A stretch of DNA of 64,000 nt from Ceratodon purpureus (taxonomy: Eukaryota > Streptophyta > Bryopsida > Pseudoditrichales > Ditrichaceae): the NCBI GenBank assembly GCA_014871385.1, contig CM026427.1, positions 15,074,930 through 15,138,929 on the forward strand, given 5' to 3'. The notes below the pieces were generated by a model that worked only from the letters and a program-made list of their open reading frames with translations, was not told the DNA's origin and made no database searches. Made by a program: the position numbers and the translations under genes. Shown piece by piece: positions 52,131 to 63,588 of this stretch; within the stretch, counting starts at the first letter, position 1, and the number at the start of each line of letters is the position of its first letter.

Positions 52131-53058
52131 TAGGCTTTTTCCTGTACAGTCATCTTAAGCCATCTCAGCTCAGGTTTTTGTGAGCAACTACTGTGTACTA
52201 ATACACTGTACTACATTCATCTCATTGATCACTTGAGAGACATGCACGACAACCTCAACAAGTTTTTGGAGAAGCTGATATACTGTGTGTTTTCCACTTT
52301 TTGGTGCTTCATCCAAAGATTCGGGATGCTCCCACTCTCAAAAAGTGTAGAAATCGCAAATACAGAAATTGAGGATAGAAGGGATAGTCTGTATATCCCA
52401 TGCTCTTGTTGTATATTGTATTTACACTACCCTATGGCAATTCTGTTTTATTGTCAAATCAAGGGCTTTGCCAGACTTGCTGTGCAGAAAATGCATCAAG
52501 AACAAAAGCAGTAAAAACCTTCTTTGATGCAGTTACGCGTGTACTTCTACTACAGAGTTTTTCTTGTGGTGATTGTTTGATTTGTGTAATCAATAGAAAG
52601 TTTGTGGGATTTTAGCGGGGTGAAGAGTCATGAAGGCAGCTCAACACAACCACCGATTGTATGTACATGATGGTTCAAGTTAGTGAAATGTGACCTACTC
52701 TTACGCATGCAAATGTACACGTATAAAGCGGGAAAAGAACTGAACTTCACATTTACTTCGATCATTTCAACTACTTGTTATACCTGTAAAGTTGTGAAAC
52801 TGTTCGATTCACATGTAAAGTATGCATGTAATCGTCTCCATGCATAGAAGATAGAAATAACTCCACTTCACATTTACATCCATCAAATTTTTCAGATTTT
52901 TATTGGATGTTGTTTTTCCAACTATGAGTCACCAAAGATTCCAAGACATTAAATTTGTGTTTTCCCTTGGTTCTATACCCATTTGCAATCTTGTTTGTGC
53001 TCTTAATATTTTGGAGTTTTAGTGTTCAGTGGTTTTTAGTCTGAAATATTTGTCAAGT
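52131..53058. other. SIG5 3' UTR and spacer
   Basis: No gene recognised. Contains the expected 3' end of the sigma factor transcript and the upstream region of the small glycine-rich gene. Open frames are short and unsupported. Confidence 0.5.
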
Positions 53059-53268
53059 ATGGCAGGATTTAATTTCTCAGTAATTGTGCGCTTGTTGTTT
53101 GTTGTGTTAATGGCAACACTTTTGATTACAAGTGCTGATGGAGCAAGAGGCCCAGGTGGAGGAGGGCCCCGTGGGCCTGGTGGTGGAGGCAATGGTGGTG
53201 GACGTGGGCCTGGTAATCCTGGTGGGCGTGGTGGAGGTGGACGTGGTGGTGGTGGCCCAGGCATTTGA
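53059..53268 (+). CDS. Small secreted glycine-rich protein, 69 aa
   Basis: Starts at ATG 53059 with a clear signal peptide (positively charged start region, then VRLLFVVLMATLLITSADG, about residues 10-28). The mature part is almost only Gly, Pro, Arg and Asn (RGPGGGGPRGPGGGG and similar), ending GGPGI. Such plant glycine-rich proteins are secreted to the cell wall or surface; the exact role is unknown. It is a single exon. AATAAA-type signals follow at 53363 and 53420. The opposite strand is also open because of the repeat composition, but it lacks a signal sequence. An upstream in-frame GTG extension is less likely than this ATG. Confidence 0.72.
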   Translation: MAGFNFSVIVRLLFVVLMATLLITSADGARGPGGGGPRGPGGGGNGGGRGPGNPGGRGGGGRGGGGPGI

Positions 53269-55042
53269 CAAATCACAACTCCTTGATGATTTTGGAAATC
53301 TGAATCAGTTTCTTTTATTTACATTCACATTTTAAGTAGAAGAAATTGAGGTTGGATCGTGAATAAACAAACATTGTACACGGACAGTAGCGGTTTGTTC
53401 TCATCATATTCTTGTTGAAATAAAAGCATTTTGATGCAAAGTTCTACTCAATTCATTTTTATGGATATTTAATATACCCTTAGCAATATCTTTGAGCCTA
53501 ACATTTATGTAGAAGAGTCTGTACAAAGCTTATCTTTTCCAGTTGGGTATGAAAAATGGGTCGTGAATTCTTAGAGGCATGAATACACTGTATTGGAACC
53601 AAAAAAACAACATTTTCATAACATTCAATAGAAAAGAAAAGAAAAAATGTATGTTGCTTGCAACTGGATTCTCCGAAGCTCACAAAGAAAGCGTGTTCTT
53701 GTTCATCATGCATATGGTCCTTGTGCCATGCTCCACAGACACAGAAAGTAACTTCCAACAAGGAAAATCAGCTCTGTAAACTACTCACAAGGAAACCATT
53801 CCTCACACCAAACTGAAGCATATGTATTAACGTTTTACACGCTTCAGACACAAAAATGTAGGCTAATGATAGATAGGATCCATGTCGAGCACAGCGACGG
53901 TTCTGCCCTACAGTGAGTTAGTCCTCCAAGTTGCCAACCAACCAACCAGCCGACATCGCCACAGCATGAAAAGCCAAAGTTGCTGGTGCGTGCTCAAGAC
54001 ACAAGCCGCCCTCATTCACCCCCTCCCAATACCCGCCCAATACCTGCACACTACTCAGGTAACACCCTTAAATACCTATCCAATACACGCCCAATACCCC
54101 GTCGAGGTATGTAGCAATTCATCGTTTTCATCGATCCGGAGCGCTCCTTTAGTCAAAGTACTCGTGCGTGCGCTAGACACAAGCCTTCGTCCTAATCCAC
54201 TCCTCGATTGATACTCCTGTAATACTCTCCCTATACTAATGTCATACCTAGTCAATACTAATGTTATTATATGGGTTGATACACAGGTGATACTCGGGCG
54301 AGGTATCTTGCAAAGCGGACAACGCTCACGACGTAGTTGCAAACTTGTCTAGATTTTGTCTAGACTGGTGAAGCTCAGGTTGATCGTCTTGCTCCGCAGT
54401 TGCCGATTGCGCACGCACAGATGGGCATCATAGTTGCTTGGTGCTCGGCTTTCTCCTCACGGAACTGCATTCTGGTGATCATTGAAGCCGATCGTTTCCG
54501 TTCAAAACTCTTCTTGTGAGCTATGGTTGCGTTTCTGGACTCATCGACAGGGATCTCAGGAGTGGAGTGATCAGGACGCGTGCTGTCTGGGAATGAGTGG
54601 GGCTGTTTCTGGAGCTTCGGATCGTGGGAGCTTTGGTTGTGGATTGATGGACGAGGATGGTGTTTTTTCCAGGTAGATGAGAGTTGAGATCATGTGCGAG
54701 CTTGCAGAGTGGTGAGTTTTGCTTGTGATTGTGTTGTTTTGGAGTTTGTTTGTGTGTGTTTGGGGTCGTGTTATGTGGATTCTTTAGTGGTAGGTGATGG
54801 TACCGGGTTGTGGAGTTTGAGGTGAATTGGGTTAAGGTTGTGAAGTGTGGATGCGTGTTTTTTCGTGGTTCTAGGACTCAGCGGGTTTGGATTTAGGATT
54901 TGGATGCGGCATAGCCCAGTTTTGGCATTACAAGTTGGTGATTAGAATTTCGCGGCGTGAATGGTGTCCTTGGCGGAATTGACAAGGAAAGGCAGGGCCG
55001 AGGCGTGTAAATGTCCTGGCAAGGATTGAGCGGGGTTTGGAA
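53269..55042. promoter_or_regulatory. Spacer and promoter with a ~180-bp diverged tandem duplication
   Basis: Two related segments, 53975-54120 and 54158-54315, begin with GTGCGTGC...AGACACAAGCC and end with CG[TG][CG]GAGGTAT before GCAA, each rich in CCAATAC/GATACTC words. They lie upstream of the 12-exon gene. From 54700 to 55040 the DNA is T/G-rich on the plus strand, typical of a 5' UTR here. No separate gene recognised. Confidence 0.5.
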
Positions 55043-58000
55043 ATGGAGTTTGAGGATTCAGGCATCGAGTCGTCGGAGTGTGAGTATTTTGAATCTTGGT
55101 TTTTTATGCGGTTATTTGGATAGATTCTGATCTTAGTTGGCGATCCTGAGTATGAATTAGGATGATTCCTGATCACAGAGACTAATTTGTACTAATTTTA
55201 TACCAAGCCGTTCTAATTACGTTATGATATTCATTTATTTTGCAGGCAGCATATTCTGCTTGGGGCAATTGATGTATTCTACACTTTCTAAGAGGGTAAG
55301 TTGCTGCCTTTCTTTATCTTGCAGTCTTCTGATGATCCGAGGAGATGAGATGACGAAGGTAGCTGCTGACTGTACAAATCTCTAATTTTTAATAATAATC
55401 ATATATGGACTCTTTTCACCTCTTTATTGATTCCAGCTTGTAAGTCTAGTGTGTACCCTCATCGATGCAAACGGTTGCTTATTAGAGAGCAGCTCAGAAA
55501 TCTACTGTGTCAGTGGTTGAAGATGAAATTATGTTTAAGTAACACACATGGTGGTCACTGAATTGGTTGCAGGTGGAAGATTTTTACGATGTACTATTCA
55601 GAATTGCTCGACAGTGGAGTGTAGATTTCGCCGTGCAGAAGTGAGTTTCCATTTTTTGAACAGACTAGTGTCTCTCATCTCGTTCAAAGCCAATGCACGT
55701 GTCTAGTGTACTTTCAGATGCGTACTATCCCGTGATCGGATACTTTTGGCATAAATTTCTTTGAAGTTGATAGAAGTGTGTAGCTCATTGGAAGGGTACT
55801 TACTACACACGCCAAACACATTACAGGAGCACGCAAATTTTAACTTTTTAATTTTTGTACTAATGGGTGTGGTTGCTGCTTTTGTGGACAGGTTTCTCAA
55901 CGTCATGGTGAGTATTTCTTTAAATTTTCTTCACTCACTATGTTCAGAAAATTCATTTCGTAATTCATAAGACGTTTAGATTATGTTACTAAGGTAGATG
56001 TTGTACAGTACTTTGTCTAGTGTTCCTTTCTCTCGACTATGATACTTTTTGCATCGCGATTTTGTTGTTGTGCGACGGATTTAGAGTCGTTTGTTTGTTT
56101 GCAGGTTTTGTTGAATCCACGTCTGAATTGCCATCAACAAGCGCACCTCAAGGTATCCTGTCAATCTTCTTGAAGTTTGAAATACTTGAATTTGAATACA
56201 TCTTGAATAACCATTCAAAAGTTGAAAAAAATACACCGTGTAATTTCTATAACAATATCGTCAAAAGCGAATCAATCAGTATCATCGCCTAAGAGTTATA
56301 ATTGAAAAAGCTCTAGCCTAGAGACTCTACACAGATCCTTTTTAATACACTATCACCTGAACAAACCTTTGAATGAACACCTTGTTACCGGAAATCGATT
56401 TGAGGGTTTGGAGGAGTTCAGAAATTTGGACTTTATTTGATCAGAGGTCCCTTGATGTGCAGCCTTTGTTGAACAGAGCTTTGGATCAGCTGCTATGGCA
56501 ACAGGCTCTGGATCCCCGAGTCATGAGGTACAAAATACCTAACGTCATTATTAATTCTATTACAGCCTAACTTTTAACGGAAGAATAATGTTCCTAAAAT
56601 TATCACAATCCCTGAATTATTTCTGATTTGGTTCTCTGCATGCAATTTCAGGGGACTAGTTGCTTTGGCATGTCCAAACCAAGAAACTACTATTTTATTT
56701 GGTTACCTGGTAAGTCACCATATGCACAATCCATACATAATTCACACATATTGTATCCTCTGAAGTTCAGAGATATCTTTATAAGACTTTTGAGTGGTAC
56801 AGAGTTATACTACGAAGTGCTAGAGCATGTGTGTGTTCCCATGTATGAAATTGCTCTTGCAGCTCACTGGTATCATCTTATTCATACAGATGGAAGTCAT
56901 TTCTGGGATTGTTTACGACATCTCATCATTGGAGGAAGATTCAATGTCTAACATTGACATTGAAACCGAAATTTCTTCTTTACAAGTATGCATCCCTTGC
57001 AGAATGTCTTTGACTTGAAGATTCTGTGATGAAACTGTCTCCAAGACTCGAAGCTCACGCATCTTATAATGTGCACTAAAAGAATCTTATTCGTGTTCAT
57101 TTTTTGTAAATTCTCATCTAATAGGAATAATGAAGGGTTTGACAGCCCTCATACTTGGAAATACATCTAAAATGTTGTGAATTTTTTATGTTCCTCATTT
57201 GCAGATGCCTCACGAAAAGGCGAGGGTGTCGCAATGTTTGTATCGGCACTATTCCCTTGAACCAGTCTACGTTGCAGCAATGCCATCGCCGGTAATTGTA
57301 ACTCTCTACTGCAGTTCTGCCTCATTGTATGTAGAGCATGACAAGAGAGGTCTGCTAATACCTCCTCTTTTACCCTGAGTATGAAGGGCACCCACTTGTT
57401 CTTGTTGCCCCTTATCCTCGCATTCAGATAAAAACATGTTAACTTCAACAATGTGATGAAGAGTAATTACTAATTGAGTACGGTTCAAGTGCAATATTCT
57501 TAGAAGTTTCACAAGATTTTGAACTTGGAGCCTATCATGTCTTCAGATATAGCAACATAATCATAGTTTGTGCAACAAAGATAGTCTGTGGTTGATTGAA
57601 AATTACCATGTTTATGATAACCATTGGACATCAAAAATTCGCTTGAACTTTCTTTTGTCTAGCATTGGAGTGCCGATGGAGATGAGGACTGAGGAAATGT
57701 TTCTCCATCTTTGAGGTGTAGGTTCGGAGAGCTGTGCTGGCTGCCTTGAAGGGGAGTATGGAGGTTCCATTACTGGGGTCGGGATTATTTGATGCGTCTT
57801 CACAAGATTTCCAACACACCGCTCCTATTTGTTCCATCACTTTGGAGGCTCTTCTGTGTCCTGTATGTTTCCTTTCTCACCAAGTTTCTTATTTCACCAT
57901 CTTTCATTCTTTTATTGCCATCGTGCTAGCTCTGTAAGGTTTTGTGTTGTTCTGATGCTATTTTCTGCATGTAGGATGGTACAATTGCCCCGGATGTGGT

Positions 58001-58336
58001 GGCAGTGATACAACGGAGTACATTACTTAACAAGCAACATGCTGTAAGTGAATCCTTTACTAATTCCTGGTTGAGCGTCAATGTGCCATTTCTTCCACCA
58101 TATTTGTTGAATATGCCCTCCAGCATGGCATAATATTGTATTGAATGTCCTCTGTAATGTTTGTGAAAATGATCTGAATTTCTCACCCTGTTATGATGTA
58201 AATATATCGATGCCTGTTTCTGCAGTTTCTATACAAGGGGCGTGCTCTTTTTGAGTGGCTTGGTTCTTCACCAGTTCCCAAAAACCCAGCAACACGGACT
58301 ATGGTTTTGCCGACCGATGTATATAGATTGTCCTGA
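55043..58336 (+). CDS. 12-exon gene, 309-aa protein of uncertain family
   Basis: Exons: 55043-55079, 55246-55295, 55573-55640, 55892-55907, 56105-56152, 56379-56527, 56652-56709, 56890-56985, 57205-57291, 57722-57862, 57975-58043, 58226-58336; sum 930 bp in frame. All junctions are GT-AG except the fifth intron, whose donor GTATCCT is U12-type and whose only frame-keeping acceptor ends in AC. Exon 4 has just 16 bp. Recognisable stretches: VEDFYDVLFRIARQW, LLPEIDLRVWRSSEIWTLFD, YRHYSLEPVYVAAMPSP, LFEWLGSSPVPKNP and a final TMVLPTDVYRLS. There is no signal peptide, membrane segment or catalytic motif I can name; the exon count and dense conservation-like composition argue for a real, low-expressed housekeeping or meiotic gene. 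A relation to plant MPS1/PRD2 (meiotic) crossed my mind but is unsupported. Upstream exons may be missing. Confidence 0.75.
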
Positions 58337-59957
58337 ATTTTTAAAAGCTTGGAACTGCAAAATTGGACCGGATTTTCATTTGTGGCTGGTATGGAGAAGG
58401 GAATGGAGGTCAGCTGGGAAGAACATTTCTCATTAACCTTAGAAAAGCTCCACCAGATCCATCGTATAACCCTGTTGAATATCTTTTTGTACTCTACACT
58501 GTTTCACAAGGCTAGGTGTTCATATTTGAATGATGGTAGAGTTCTTGGACCATTTTTCCTCAATGAAAGATGGGACTGTATACAGTAGATGCAAATTTAT
58601 TGTCGACTTTCACATTATTTTGTTCAGCCCGAAGGGTTTTGCAAGGAAACAAGTATAGCACACCCATTTAGCTTATGGGATTTAGAATCTTGTTCATTTG
58701 ACTCCTTTTGTAAAACAACTTGGACTGCATTAGTCACAAGTACATGCAAATATTTGAGTTTGGTTACTACAAGGGTTGGACTGGCACAACAGGAGAGAAA
58801 TTGCATAGAAGGCACAATTCTGCAAAATTCGCATTTCACAGTCCCGAATTCTAAAGTGAAATCTCTCCTTTTAATTATGTGTGTTCACGAATTGAAAAAA
58901 AATGATGCAGGTGAAGAGCGAGTATGGTATGCAAATGCCATTGGGTTCCAGATTGTGGCCTTCAAAGACCACTGGAGTGAGTTCGATATTCTCAGGCATG
59001 ATGAGGATGAGAATACTGAAACAGACTTGGAAATTTTCAGAGTTTGGGTATTTATCTAAGTTCGATTTCTGGGTAGGATTCAAGGCTACTGGATTGAGAT
59101 TCTGTAGGTTCACAAGTTCTTTTAAAAAGGGTTAATGGGCATGTTTTCTGTTTAGTGAGAGCAAGAAACATGTGCAATTTTCTTGTAACTGTGTAATGTA
59201 TTCTAGCGTGACTGTAGACTGCATATGTTTGATTCTTGGTCACACTCTTGCGTGGTACGTGAATTTTGGAGTTATTTGGTATTAATGAAAGAGTCAGTAT
59301 CACCCAAAGTTTCAGAGTACTTCCAGCTGCCAAAATTCATAATATCGGGCTCACCAACTACAACCGTACTGGCATGAAGTCCATACACCCTAATCACATC
59401 CATTCTCCATAGGCTTGCGATAATGACAGCAATAATGCACAATGCAAAGAACTATATTTTACAAAAACAATGCAGTAGATCTATTGATTAAACAGAGAAA
59501 AAAAACATCACGAGCAACAGCATATTACCTAGTTGAGCCTTAACCAGATTAATGGTAATGGTAATGAAAACACTGATTTCATATTGTCACAGTTCAAATG
59601 ACAAAGATAACAACAAACTCACATACTTCACTGATTGTAACCTTCCTATCAAAGTAATATCTGCATTGGGTGAAATAGCTCGTAGCTTCCAATATCTACA
59701 CTTCCCCTAGTTTATTGCAACATGTGAATAGCTAGAAATACAAGGTAGAAAAGTCAGAACAAAACTGCCTCGTGTCCAGGGCTATTGGGAAGAGCGGCTC
59801 CCCAGAATCCTCATATAAATACAAGCATGGGAACCTCATTCCCAAGCTAAAAGAAAAATTATGCCAAACCCCAAGGATTCGTCCGAGCTTCCTTCATATA
59901 CAAGACTCACGCCCAAATTCAACTGAAAATTAAATGCAACGGCAGCGTCTTCGGAAG
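58337..59957. other. Region between two convergent genes
   Basis: Contains the 3' UTR of the plus-strand gene. Two overlapping plus-strand frames (58589-59059 and 58902-59135) share a possible acceptor TGATGCAG at 58910. Neither has a recognisable domain; they may be an alternative 3' exon or chance. No repeats noted from 59150 to 59957. Confidence 0.4.
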
Positions 59958-61918
59958 CTATGAAGACGCATAAATGCAAGCCAGTTGCTGCACTTTCCAT
60001 TGCGTTGGTCCTCCCGCAAGAAAGTTGAAGGTGCATGCCACATTATTGCTGAATTTGTTCTTCAGCATATGGCCCATCACATAAGCCCGGGCAAACACGG
60101 TTCCTTCCAGTTTCATGGATACACCCCCACTTGGTGCGGAATAGCTTTGGTCGAAACTTGGGCCAGCGCCGTGAAGGAATCGCTTGTCAGCAGTGATGAC
60201 GACGGTTACCTTCTTTGTTGTCCGTTTCTCCAAATAAAATGAGTTCAGCTGCAACAAAAGCCACAACCTGCTGTTCAGACTCTGTTTTGTGAAATTACAT
60301 GGAATTAAAAGAGAGTAATGAAAAATAGAAGTTTATACAAAAAAGACATGTCCTTTGAAAGTGGTATATATCCTTCGAAGAGAGATTTTGAAGCTAAGTC
60401 GGGTGATCATAAAAGATACACACATGTGGAACTTTCAGATTCATGGATTCAAACACAAATAGAAGCAGCTAAAATGGGGTTAAGAAAATGAACTTACCTG
60501 GCCCTCAGCCATTGAAAGATCGAGGTACTTCATTCCGACTGGAGAGCCTTTGACGTGATAGCCAAAGAACCTCGACGGATTGTACAGCTGCACTGTTGCA
60601 GTTGCATTGAGTGAGACCACCATCGATGGCACTCCGGAATTGTCCACTCCATCATCTAAACCAAAGTATTGAAACGCCACATTCTGCACAGCGGAAACAC
60701 CTTTGAATGAGATTGTTGCATCAACTCTTGCAAGTTATTCTCCATGAGCTGGAGTATGACATTTCCAAGGAAACACAGAAAGAACCTCAATGGAGTTATT
60801 ACAATCACGTATCTGAATCAAGCTTCAAACCATATGTTCTGAAAATCTAAACCATTAAATCTGCCGTTCAAAAGGCATTCTAAGGTTCACAAGAATAACA
60901 TAAAAGCCGTATACCACAGAGAGATAACTATAAGCGGAGAACGGAAGCATCATGACTCAGTAGAACCAAGGAGAGAGAAATTTGTACGACAAGATCTCTG
61001 AATTATACAACATAACCCTCAAGACGACTACCGCCAACAAGTGAACATAAAGTCTTCAGGGTTGCTTCTAAACAAACTTCACTAATTAAGAGTGGATACA
61101 CGACTGTAAAGAATGTCGCATCCTCTAGAAAAAACTATCCTATGTCCAAATCACAAGAGGCCAAGAATCCAGGATCCTCCATACTAGGAAAAAACATATA
61201 ACCTTAGCCAAGCACGAATAAAGACAGAAGCTAACTGAAGTTTCTGCAAATATTTAACCACAAAAAATTTAAAAAATTAAAATTAAAAATTAAAATTAAA
61301 ATCCAGAGCGAGGACAGAGGTTCCATCAAGAACACAATTAAAAGAACAAATTCAACAAAAGTAGAGAATATTAAATCGTTTTACCTGCACAGTGATGTGA
61401 GGAGCCTTGGGCATGGTGACAAGCCAGAAGAGGAAGGCCCCCGCGAAGAACATCACAACAGTGAAGAAGATGGCGATCCAGATCAAGCAAATCCGCGACA
61501 GACGCTTCTTCTTCTCTCCCTCAATGCCTTCCTCGCCCTCGGGGATTGTGCCCGGTGCGGCCCATGGTCGATAACCCGGCTTCTTGGAATTCGACCCCGT
61601 CACGTAGTTGGGCTGATGCGGCAGCACTCTGCGGGAGCCAGGCTTCGGAGTGTGTGCACCGAACGGTAATGAGTCTGTCGAAGCCTGCTTGAAGTGCTTG
61701 CCCTGATGTGGATGCATGGGGCTCGCCAGTGGGCTCTCCCGGGGCGTGGCCCGGGAAAAGCTCTGCGAGAGCGAGTCCCCGTCCTGCATGGAGTCACGGG
61801 AAGGAGATTGCACGAAGTAAACCGGGTGGCCGTGCCGGGGTGGCGACATTGGTGGTGAGTTCGTCAAACTGGCGACGTCCGAGTCGAACGACGCTCGCAT
61901 TCTGCCATATCTCGACAT
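59958..61918 (-). CDS. LEA_2/NHL-type membrane protein, 3 exons, 336 aa
   Basis: Exons: 61918-61385, 60683-60498, 60248-59958; GT-AG, 1011 bp in frame. The N-terminal ~140 residues are disordered and Ser/Pro-rich, with the plant signature HGHPVYFVQSPSRDS (about 34-48), and end in a basic cluster (GEKKKRLSR). One membrane segment, about 145-167 (LIWIAIFFTVVMFFAGAFLF), is followed by a LEA_2 (LEA14/WHy-like) beta-sandwich, about 180-336: SLNATATVQLYNPSRFFGYHV, a KRTTKKVTVV strand, and YVMGHMLKNKF near the end. Such proteins sit in the plasma or endomembrane as type II proteins and are linked to stress and defence; the precise function is open. I chose the ATG at 61918; an in-frame TTG lies eight codons upstream. 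Confidence 0.9.
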
Positions 61919-62720
61919 GGTGACGTTACCCTCTTCAACCAACCTTCGACAAAGCTGGGCGCTGATGAAGTGATAATTAACAACAGGGCGTTGATGTCTT
62001 CGAAGCTAAACTTCGGCTACTTGGAACACCAAAGGTCTTGTATTGCTAGAAAGAGCGCTCAAGAAAATCCCCACTGCGCTGAGTACGTGTAAGACTACAC
62101 TTAACCCTCCTTACACCTCTAATATGAAAGACTCAAATGACGCAAATGCTGGTCCGTAAGTGTAAATAACCCTCTTCAAATGAGACCCTTTCTTCTCACA
62201 CCACTCTTAGCTCACCAGTAAGAAGAAAAAATTCTGCCGTTCGAAACGAGGTAGCTCGCTCGCGACGCTCTAAGAGGATGCAGGAGTAACAGAGCACGAC
62301 GGGGCTTGTAAGGTTTACAGAATAAGGACAATGCGGCGGACAATATAGTACGAAGCCGAAGGAGACTCTGCAGTCATGTAGTTCACGGAGATTGGTGCAC
62401 TCGCCAGCAGCCTATAACCTTTCATGGCGACCACTCCAACGTCAAACATAATCACGCCCTCCACCTCCCCCTACATGCACACACAGCACCAAAATCATCC
62501 CCAAAACCCAAACTCACACCTTCTCCCCCAAACTCCTCTCTGCATGTTAGAAAAACAACTCCTTTGAGTCCTTCCTACACTTAACCGTCAAGAGAACCAC
62601 ACCAAAACCAAAAATAACAAATGGCAGTGAAGAGACAAAAGCCTACCTTGCAAAACCAAGAACAACACCAACACCCCCAATGCAGCTCGCTCCCGTCCTT
62701 CCTCCCGAAAACGTCGTGCT

Positions 62721-62775
62721 CAAAACACGTTCAAAACATGCTCACAACATGTCCAAAACATGTCCAAAACATGGG
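62721..62775 (+). repeat. 11-bp tandem repeat, five units
   Basis: CAAAACATGTC-type units, 11 bp each: two central units with one mismatch or none, outer ones with one to three. Confidence 0.85.
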
Positions 62776-62881
62776 CAAGTCCGTCTAAAACCTCCACCTT
62801 GGCTCCAGGCTCAAAAGTAACGAAACAACCAAACTAGGCAATGAACTGTCCTCCCACTCGTCACGCCTCTACATAAGTTAG

Positions 62882-62900
62882 CTCTCTCTCTCTCTCTCTC
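62882..62900 (+). repeat. (CT)n microsatellite
   Basis: Uninterrupted CT dinucleotide run followed by an impure CT-rich tract to about 62920. Confidence 0.9.
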
Positions 62901-63369
62901 TTTCTCTTCCTCTCTCCCTGTGCTAAAGCTCCAGCCCACCCCTTCCGCAGCACGTCACGAACCACGGCAAACACTCATGTACCCAAGGCCGTCCTGGGCA
63001 CTCCAGCTGGGCAAGGCGACCTCCGCAGAGCTCCGCGAGGCAATGTGGGCAGGGAAACACTCGAGGGTGGTGCAGAGGACGGCAAACGAGTGAGGCCCAA
63101 GGTGAGGTTTGGTTACATACAGTGCAGTGGAGTGCAACTGTGCATGCCTGCCTGCCTTCCTTACTACAGCGTCCCTTCCCTTCGACCCTTTGTTCCTGGT
63201 TGCCTGGTTGCGTTGCAGCGTGGATGGATCGTTGTTTGTGTGCCCGGCTGGTGGGGTGGCCCGCTGCCTACTACGGTATTGTGTTCCTGCTTGTGCCTGT
63301 GCCTGTGCCAGTTCCGTTGCCAGACAGACCTCGCATCTCATAACGTCCTTTGCCATGCCATGCCTGCTC

Positions 63370-63396
63370 GCGACGCCCGCGACGCCCGCGACGCCA
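63370..63396 (+). repeat. 9-bp tandem repeat, three units
   Basis: GCGACGCCC-type units in a very CpG-rich stretch just before the 11-bp minisatellite. Confidence 0.8.
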
Positions 63397-63445
63397 CGGC
63401 CTGCGCGTCGCGGCCGCCCCCGCGACGAGGATTCGACGATAGTGG

Positions 63446-63588
63446 GACGAGGGGGGGACGAAGAGTGGACGAAGGGGGGACGAAGGGGGGACGAAGGGGG
63501 GACGAAGGGGGGACGAAGAGTGGACGAAGGGGGGACGAAGGGGGGACGAAGGGGGGACGAAGAGTGGACGAAGGGGGGACGAGGTGAG
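63446..63588 (+). repeat. 11-bp minisatellite with two unit types
   Basis: About twelve full units. Type A is GACGAAGGGGG; type B, GACGAAGAGTG, occurs as units 2, 7 and 11. The first unit is GACGAGGGGGG and the last is partial. Since 11 is not a multiple of 3, all frames pass through the array and several remain open. Confidence 0.95.

Noticed and set aside
53019-53276. Proline-rich minus-strand frame opposite the glycine-rich gene
   Set aside because: It is the complement of the Gly codons; the plus strand has the signal peptide and a proper ATG.
58589-59059. 156-codon plus-strand frame after the 309-aa gene
   Set aside because: No similarity, AT-rich, and another overlapping frame is equally open; kept only as part of the intergenic description.
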